Assembly: GCA_903891375.1 (NCBI GenBank)
Contig: CAITEL010000064.1
Coordinates: 1-8,651 of the forward strand
Direction of reading: 5' to 3'
Length of the DNA: 8,651 bases
Origin: an uncultured Neisseriaceae bacterium
GTDB taxonomy: Bacteria; Pseudomonadota; Gammaproteobacteria; Burkholderiales; UBA11063
In this document: positions 5,647-8,651 of the stretch, piece after piece
How positions within the stretch are numbered: position 1 is the stretch's first letter
Layout of the letters: every line of letters starts with the position of its first letter
Notes under the pieces: model-generated
The model's database searches: none
Told to the model about the DNA's origin: nothing
The model's input: the letters and a program-made list of their open reading frames with translations, nothing else
Position numbers and translations under genes: made by a program

Positions 5647-8118
5647 TTATTTAAGGGTGTATAGTTTCCAAGAATATGTATTATTTGTGCTATTTTGATA
5701 AACTACCATTAATCTAGTTAAACCGTCGTCACCAGCACTCAACGCAAATGAGCTAATTTTGTTTCCTGTAATATCACGACTAGGTAAACTAGCAGAGCTA
5801 AATACTGTACTCCATGTTGTTGATGCTGTATTATATACTTTGCCAGTTATTATACCACTCTCCACATACGCCGCATATAAGTTGCCTCCACCAACAGCCA
5901 ATTTAACACTAGTTATATTCTTATCATCAGTTGGAGATGGGAACACTGTCAGTTGTTGATTTGTTGGAGAAATTTCAGACATCGATATAACCCCTAAACT
6001 ACGTACTATATATACAATCTTGCTAGATTTGTCAAAGGCTATATCAATGGTGCGTGGCGAAGAAGTGTCATCCGTGAATACAATTTTATCAATGCAACTT
6101 ACAGGTAAACCACCACCACCACCACATGTTAACAAGTGAGTATTAGTTGTTAAAGAAGAAGGAGCTGTATCTGACTCAAGATACATCGTGTACGAATTAG
6201 ATTCACTTGACACAGATACTGGTTTTATGGACACGTTAAAGTTAAATGAGCTGAAACTTCCACCAGTGTACGGATTCCCCCAAGACGCCGTAGTCGGCCC
6301 GACGTTATTAGTAAAAACCTGTAATTTAGTTGTACTAAACATTGAAGTAAGAAGGGGATTACCATTCAATATGCTTAATGATGCAATCCACGAAGTACTC
6401 TCACCATTAGTAGTATACTGATACCGCTTGCTGCCATCATTGTTGAGGTTGTATACGTCATATAGAGAATTAGTAGAATTTTTAGCTGCCACAAATAGCC
6501 CATAACTTGGGTCTAATTTGATATCAAACCAGTATGAAATTGAGTAACTATCAAAAGTCGAACCCCAAGTTGAGGTTGTTACATTATACCGTTGTGAACT
6601 CAACATATATGGTTTTGTACCATTATCTGATTCCATAGCAACATAATATGTACCTGAACTTTCTAATACATATGGTTGGGTTATGGTTCCAGTAGATTCA
6701 CCACCAGAATTACCTAAAGAAACAAGCGACGCAGTCACAAAACTAGATGATGTAGCCCTAAGTGAAACTGGAGTAGTGCTAGTATCGGTTATACCACTTT
6801 CTACATTAACAGTATAAGTTGCGCCTGGACTTAATAACGCTGACGACTCGATGGCGAATTTATAGATAGTACCAGTAGTGTCTACTGTTGGTGCCAACAA
6901 TGTCACCGCAGTACTACCATTAAGCAGTTTAACTGTAGTAATATTTGCATTTTGCACTGACTCGTTAAACTGCAATGTAATACTGCGGGTATCTAAAGAT
7001 ACTGTTTTTTCATTATTTACTGGTAATATTGTTACTATAGGAGTAACAGAGGCACCTGTAGTAAAGTCAAATGTTGTAGATGTAAGTGTGACACCAGACG
7101 TGTTAACAATCCTATTATTAAAATTTAGACTGTATTGGATATTTGATTTCAATTGTTGGGTGGTGATATAATATGTGGTATCGCTTGTTTGCGTTATAGT
7201 AATCACAGGTGGTTGGGTGCCATCAGATGGAACTAAACTAACATTCGATGATTCAACACCAGACACAGCAGTATTAAACATAACTTGGATAATTGGTTCT
7301 CTATTAACGTTGGTTGCATTATTTACTGGGGTATTCATCGTTACTATAGGATTAACAGCGGTACCTGTAGTAAAGTTAAATACCGTAGATGCAAGTGTGT
7401 CACCAGACGTGTCAGCAATCCCATTATTAAAATTTAGACTGTATTTGGTATTTGGTTGCAACGGTTGTCCTTGTGGGATAGTGATAGAATATTTGGTATC
7501 GCTTGTTTGCGTTATAGTAATCGCAGGTGATGGGGTGCCATCAGATGGAACTAAACTAACATTCGATGAATTAACACCAGACACAGCAGTACTAAACGTA
7601 ACTTGGATAATCGGTTCTCTATTAACGTTGCTTGCATTATTTCCTGGGGTATCCAAAACAACTGTTGGTGTTTTGTCAGAACCAGTTAAAAATGTCAAAG
7701 TTAGTGTTTTAGTATTAAACGATGCTCCATTTGGTAGGGTTATACTACTTATTGCCACTGTATATTGTGTACTTGGCAGTAAATTATGCGCTGTGAGTAG
7801 CGTAAACTCAGTATTTGATGTGTTAGGAGTAAAAGCACTACCTAATGCAACTGCAGTTTGAGATACAGTTTCTCTTAATACTACATTTTGAGCATTCACA
7901 CTACTTGGATTAACAGCTTGTGAGAACTTCAATACAATTATTGGGGACATAGATGCAGGTGTAAGTGAATCTACTCCCCCAGATTTGCTGTCGAAACTTA
8001 TAGACCCCGGTGTGAACGCTGGAGGACTTGAAGTTCCACCACCGCTACCACCCCCACAAGCACTTATAAAAACAAGTGCCATGAAAAACACTAATATATT
8101 TTTACAATATTTAAACAT
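5647..8118 (-). CDS. Large surface lipoprotein with four Ig-like (Big_5-type) repeats and a probable beta-propeller C-terminus
   Basis: An 823-residue lipoprotein. Residues 1-21 form a lipoprotein signal peptide ending in the lipobox ISAC with C21 as the lipidated residue, then a Gly/Ser linker (GGGSGGG). No Asp follows the Cys, which in enterobacterial rules points to the outer membrane. Four Ig-like units follow at about 35-149, 150-257, 258-359 and 360-463, with Big_5 features such as 'NVNREPIIQVTFSTAVSG', 'LQPNTKYSLNF' and 'FNFTTG'. Units 2 and 3 are near copies. Residues 465-823 hold about six or seven degenerate strand-rich repeats, some ending 'YN..TSTW', suggesting a propeller; I see no catalytic motif. 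ATG 8118 is chosen because a signal peptide starts there; AAAGG lies 11 nt upstream, and an upstream start would put 22 residues before it. The protein is Thr/Ser/Asn-rich, unlike its neighbours, and likely accessory. Adhesion or glycan binding is possible but unproven. Confidence 0.88.
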   Translation of the reverse strand: MFKYCKNILVFFMALVFISACGGGSGGGTSSPPAFTPGSISFDSKSGGVDSLTPASMSPIIVLKFSQAVNPSSVNAQNVVLRETVSQTAVALGSAFTPNTSNTEFTLLTAHNLLPSTQYTVAISSITLPNGASFNTKTLTLTFLTGSDKTPTVVLDTPGNNASNVNREPIIQVTFSTAVSGVNSSNVSLVPSDGTPSPAITITQTSDTKYSITIPQGQPLQPNTKYSLNFNNGIADTSGDTLASTVFNFTTGTAVNPIVTMNTPVNNATNVNREPIIQVMFNTAVSGVESSNVSLVPSDGTQPPVITITQTSDTTYYITTQQLKSNIQYSLNFNNRIVNTSGVTLTSTTFDFTTGASVTPIVTILPVNNEKTVSLDTRSITLQFNESVQNANITTVKLLNGSTAVTLLAPTVDTTGTIYKFAIESSALLSPGATYTVNVESGITDTSTTPVSLRATSSSFVTASLVSLGNSGGESTGTITQPYVLESSGTYYVAMESDNGTKPYMLSSQRYNVTTSTWGSTFDSYSISYWFDIKLDPSYGLFVAAKNSTNSLYDVYNLNNDGSKRYQYTTNGESTSWIASLSILNGNPLLTSMFSTTKLQVFTNNVGPTTASWGNPYTGGSFSSFNFNVSIKPVSVSSESNSYTMYLESDTAPSSLTTNTHLLTCGGGGGLPVSCIDKIVFTDDTSSPRTIDIAFDKSSKIVYIVRSLGVISMSEISPTNQQLTVFPSPTDDKNITSVKLAVGGGNLYAAYVESGIITGKVYNTASTTWSTVFSSASLPSRDITGNKISSFALSAGDDGLTRLMVVYQNSTNNTYSWKLYTLK
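7011..7634. repeat. Two tandem in-frame DNA repeats coding for Ig-like units 3 and 2
   Basis: Two adjacent units, 7011-7316 (306 bp) and 7317-7634 (318 bp), each open with CATTATTTACTGG and are followed by a third, slightly changed opener at 7635. They share long identical runs, for example 37 bp at 7215-7251 and 7533-7569. The 12-bp length difference is a multiple of three, so the frame is kept. They code for two of the Ig-like domains of the lipoprotein, and homologous recombination between them could delete or add one domain without breaking the gene. Confidence 0.9.
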
Positions 8119-8162
8119 GATATTGGTTACCTTTAAAAAATAAATATTAAACAACAAATTAG

Positions 8163-8178
8163 GTGAATATTTGTTCAC
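8163..8178. promoter_or_regulatory. Small inverted repeat, possible operator
   Basis: GTGAA (8163-8167) and TTCAC (8174-8178) form a perfect 5-bp inverted repeat around 6 bp. It lies about 45-60 bp before the lipoprotein start codon, in the presumed leader. A dimeric HTH protein could bind such a site, and one is encoded divergently nearby. The arms are short, so chance is a real alternative. Confidence 0.3.
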
Positions 8179-8204
8179 TGCCATTAGCAGAGTATTCTAA
8201 TTAA

Positions 8205-8246
8205 ATAACTCTTATAACTCTTATAACTCTTATAACTCTTATAACT
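8205..8246. repeat. 9-bp tandem repeat array (ATAACTCTT, 4.67 copies)
   Basis: Four perfect copies of ATAACTCTT (8205-8213, 8214-8222, 8223-8231, 8232-8240) are followed by a partial ATAACT (8241-8246). The array is uninterrupted, which suggests slippage keeps it uniform. It lies 87-128 bp upstream of the lipoprotein start codon, over or just behind its likely promoter, so copy-number change could alter expression. It lies outside any gene, so it would not cause frameshifts. Confidence 0.95.
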
Positions 8247-8423
8247 GACATGAACAATTTGGTTACTGTTTATGCGTTACAAGCCTCTAGTGCCATATTT
8301 TTATAAGTTTATCATTTTTCACCCACATTATTATAACACGATACATGATTTTTGTATTTAGTTTTTATATACATTTATATGATACAATTACTCCTAATAA
8401 ATTTTTTATAAGCTGTATACAAT

Positions 8424-8651
8424 ATGATAGAACAAGAGATAATAGATAATGTTGCGAATAAATTAGAATTAATTTTATTTACAAAAAAAATTTCAGTTCT
8501 AGCTTTATCTAAAATACTTGGAGTTGATAAACAGGCTTTATATCGAGTCATTCGGCGAGAACATTTACCTAACATCACTCTTTTGGGCATGATTGCACAA
8601 TATTTAAATTGCACCGTTGTTGAATTAATTGACAATAGGTTCTTTTTAGAT
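8424..8651 (+). CDS. Small XRE/Cro-like helix-turn-helix protein, 3' end outside window
   Basis: An open frame of 76 codons runs from ATG 8424 to the last base of the window with no stop. Residues 23-70 read 'ISVLALSKILGVDKQALYRVIRREHLPNITLLGMIAQYLNCTVVELID', the standard XRE-type pattern: a helix (24-32), turn at G33, recognition helix (35-44), then 'LPNITLLGMIAQYL', matching the common 'P.l.tL.kIA.yL'. These are DNA-binding regulators, found alone, in toxin-antitoxin modules and in mobile elements. A helical N-terminus of about 20 residues precedes the domain. No Shine-Dalgarno sequence is visible before the ATG, which follows TATACAAT closely, so translation may be leaderless or weak. It is divergent from the lipoprotein gene and is a candidate regulator of it and of itself; this is inferred from position only. 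Confidence 0.75.
   Translation, partial: MIEQEIIDNVANKLELILFTKKISVLALSKILGVDKQALYRVIRREHLPNITLLGMIAQYLNCTVVELIDNRFFLD

Larger units (their letters stand above)
8119..8423. other. Non-coding divergent interval between the lipoprotein and HTH genes
   Basis: These 305 bp hold no credible gene. They must carry the promoters of two divergent genes. For the lipoprotein, a TAGAAT on the minus strand (8194-8199) is the best -10 candidate, but the -35 position (about 8217-8222) falls in the 9-bp repeat array and matches consensus poorly. For the HTH gene, TATGAT at 8378-8383 is a possible -10 without a convincing -35. Also present are the inverted repeat at 8163-8178 and the tandem array at 8205-8246. 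Bases 8250-8370 show nothing I can name. Confidence 0.6.

Noticed and set aside
7175..7861. A 228-codon open frame on the plus strand opposite the lipoprotein gene
   Set aside because: It lies fully antisense to the Ig-like repeats, mirrors their repeated structure, has no ribosome site and has hydrophobic content that follows from the Thr/Ser-rich sense strand. The lipoprotein with its signal peptide is clearly the real gene.
8163..8178. CRP-type binding site at GTGAA...TTCAC
   Set aside because: CRP sites have GTGA and TCAC separated by 6 bp; here the same letters are 8 bp apart, so it is kept only as a generic inverted repeat.
8116..8184. An upstream start for the lipoprotein that adds 22 residues
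   Set aside because: The extra residues would precede a complete lipoprotein signal peptide and would spoil its N-terminal charge and length.
8205..8246. The 9-bp array as a CRISPR or as replication iterons
   Set aside because: Copies are directly adjacent without spacers, too short for CRISPR repeats, and there is no replication initiator gene or DnaA box context.
8375..8635. An 86-codon frame on the minus strand at the right edge
   Set aside because: It is antisense to the HTH gene, whose protein fits the XRE pattern well; the minus-strand product resembles nothing and begins mid-domain.

Overview
The window is AT-rich and carries the gene set of a Gram-negative proteobacterium, most likely a low-GC gamma- or betaproteobacterium. 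The evidence is a zinc-type bL31, a YheS-type ABC-F protein, the yraN-gmhA/diaA pair, a lipid-dependent GT-C membrane glycosyltransferase and a lipoprotein with a canonical lipobox followed by a Gly/Ser linker. I cannot name the genus from sequence alone.

Layout, left to right. (1) Bases 1-579 hold the end of a type II toxin-antitoxin module: the C-terminus of an AbrB/MazE-like antitoxin, cut by the window edge, followed by a complete PIN-domain VapC-like toxin with all four acidic residues. (2) Bases 608-1062 form a self-contained rpmE unit: an extended -10 promoter, a short AU-rich leader, the bL31 gene, a long AU hairpin and a strong intrinsic terminator. (3) Bases 1079-5495 are a tight, co-directional four-gene run: GT-C glycosyltransferase, ABC-F protein (yheS), yraN and gmhA. 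Spacings are 20 bp, an 11 bp overlap and 13 bp. The first and last genes suggest a link to the cell envelope (lipid-linked sugar transfer, heptose synthesis). The middle two concern the ribosome and a nuclease-like protein. (4) A 16-bp perfect stem at 5594-5631 separates this run from a convergent 823-residue surface lipoprotein (5647-8118, minus strand). That protein has four Ig-like repeats, two of them near duplicates at DNA level, and a probable beta-propeller C-terminus. (5) Bases 8119-8423 are a non-coding divergent interval with a perfect 9-bp tandem array (4.67 copies) and a small inverted repeat. (6) From 8424 a small XRE/Cro-like helix-turn-helix gene runs off the right edge.

The points most worth a second look are three. 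The GT-C protein has lost the Asp, Arg and Lys that ArnT-type enzymes use for catalysis and lipid-phosphate binding, while its fold and reading frame are intact. The lipoprotein has a divergent upstream region with a potentially variable 9-bp repeat and a neighbouring HTH gene. Its Ig-like repeats show recent-looking internal duplication. I found no CRISPR array, tRNA, rRNA, transposase or clear prophage gene. All family assignments come from reading motifs and memory of family sequences; no search was run.
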